DNA of 6,105 bases from JANQKX01 sp039028695 (GTDB lineage: Bacteria; Pseudomonadota; Alphaproteobacteria; Kiloniellales; Kiloniellaceae), in assembly GCA_039028695.1 (NCBI GenBank), contig JBCCHN010000197.1, positions 1-6,105 of the forward strand, in the 5' to 3' direction. The stretch's first letter is position 1. Each line of letters starts with the position of its first letter. A program made the translations under genes and the position numbers. This document shows positions 5,548-6,105 of the stretch, one piece after another. Below the pieces are notes generated by a model. It saw nothing but the letters and a program-made list of their open reading frames with translations, made no database searches and was not told the origin of the DNA.

Positions 5548-6105
5548 TCACGGCTCGAGTGCGATGGTGTCCCAAACCATGTTCTCAACGTCATCGAATG
5601 AGACCGTCGAGCCATCTTCAAAGGTAATGGTGCCGCCAGTGTCCGTCATCAAATCGGCATCCATTTCATCCAAGCTGCTAAAGGTATCGCTGTTATCCAA
5701 TTCAACGGTCCAGGCACCCTCCACGCTTGTCAGATCGATGGTGTCATTGCCGTCGCCGCCGTTGACCCAATCCCTTTCCGGCACATGGCTGTTCGCAAGC
5801 AAAAATATGTCATCGCCCGCACCGCCGTTAAGATTGTCACTTCCGGCTCCTCCAATGAGAGTGTCATCACCGTCACCACCGACCAGACGATCATTGCCGT
5901 CGTTGCCGGTGAGGACATCGTCTCCGGTTCCGCCTTCCAGATAGTCCGCGCCACTGCCACCGGTCAGGGTGTCATCACCGCCGTAGCCCCTGAGATCCAG
6001 GTTCTGGGTCATGGCACTGGCATCCACATTGTCGGCCTGATCGACGCTGTTATCCGCAAAGACCCGTTCGATGCCCACCTCTTCGGTCAGGGTGAGATCG
6101 ACGCC
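5548..6105 (-). CDS. RTX (hemolysin-type) calcium-binding protein, C-terminal part (runs off right edge)
   Basis: The frame is open from the right window edge to a TGA at 5550-5548, giving the last 185 residues of a larger protein. A GTG at 6078 could be read as a start but has no special context, and the frame continues upstream through it, so this is best treated as a 5'-truncated gene. Residues 40-102 of the fragment are seven tandem RTX nonapeptides (GGxGxDxUx type, for example GGTGDDVLT and GGDGDDTLI), with an eighth, GGDGNDTID, at 116-124. These bind Ca2+ and fold as a parallel beta-roll once outside the cell. The remaining tail (about 125-185), with GGTITFEDGSTVSFDDVEN and a hydrophobic end, resembles the C-terminal region that type I secretion systems recognise. 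The activity cannot be told because the N-terminal domain is missing. It converges on the TPR gene across 42 bp. Confidence 0.88.
   Translation of the reverse strand, partial: GVDLTLTEEVGIERVFADNSVDQADNVDASAMTQNLDLRGYGGDDTLTGGSGADYLEGGTGDDVLTGNDGNDRLVGGDGDDTLIGGAGSDNLNGGAGDDIFLLANSHVPERDWVNGGDGNDTIDLTSVEGAWTVELDNSDTFSSLDEMDADLMTDTGGTITFEDGSTVSFDDVENMVWDTIALEP
5734..5988 (-). repeat. RTX nonapeptide repeat array (27-bp period)
   Basis: Seven contiguous 27-base units (5800-5988) encode the Gly/Asp-rich nonapeptides. A further unit at 5734-5760 is separated by 13 residues that include a HVPERDWV insertion. Individual units differ at many bases, so the array is conserved as protein rather than as recent DNA duplication. 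Confidence 0.85.

Noticed and set aside
5564..5944. Plus-strand 126-codon Ser/Pro-rich ORF opposite the RTX repeats
   Set aside because: Its repetitive Ser/Pro pattern is the antisense reading of the Gly/Asp RTX codons.
5800..5988. The 27-bp periodic array as a CRISPR or DNA tandem repeat
   Set aside because: Units diverge at the DNA level, stay in frame and encode canonical RTX nonapeptides.

Overview
The window looks like chromosomal DNA of a Gram-negative proteobacterium. A lipobox signal peptide, a type-I-secreted RTX protein and the DUF2868/DUF3482 pair all point to a two-membrane cell. The RTX C-terminal style (a GG-T-FEDGST-F-DVEN type ending) and the GC-moderate coding sequence lean towards Alphaproteobacteria, but this is inference and no rRNA or other marker is present.

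Layout, left to right. (1) 1-89, minus: the first 29 codons of a lipoprotein whose body lies outside the window. (2) 90-294: a gap holding a perfect 11-bp inverted repeat that overlaps a Fur-box-like sequence. (3) 295-3197, minus: a two-gene operon. A DUF2868 integral membrane protein is followed, with an ATGA stop/start overlap, by a GTPase with a C-terminal DUF3482 domain. (4) 3198-3705: a 508-bp, partly AT-rich divergent intergenic region with an extended -10 box, a 12-bp palindrome and a hairpin just upstream of the next gene. (5) 3706-5505, plus: a 599-residue single-pass membrane protein with a cytoplasmic N-terminus, a long disordered linker, one TM helix, a peptidoglycan-binding-like domain and C-terminal TPRs. 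(6) 5506-5547: a 42-bp convergent gap. (7) 5548-6105, minus: the C-terminal 185 residues of an RTX calcium-binding secreted protein that runs off the right edge.

How the genes may work together. The DUF2868 and DUF3482 proteins are almost certainly translated together and very likely form one membrane-anchored GTPase unit, whose biological role I do not know. The divergent gene encodes a protein that could connect cytoplasm, inner membrane and cell wall. Its only link to the GTPase pair is the shared intergenic region. The lipoprotein and the RTX protein look like separate envelope and secretion genes. I see no mobile element, CRISPR array, RNA gene or recognisable defence cassette. The least explained parts are the membrane-GTPase pair, the N-terminal domain of the TPR protein and the intergenic regulatory signals.
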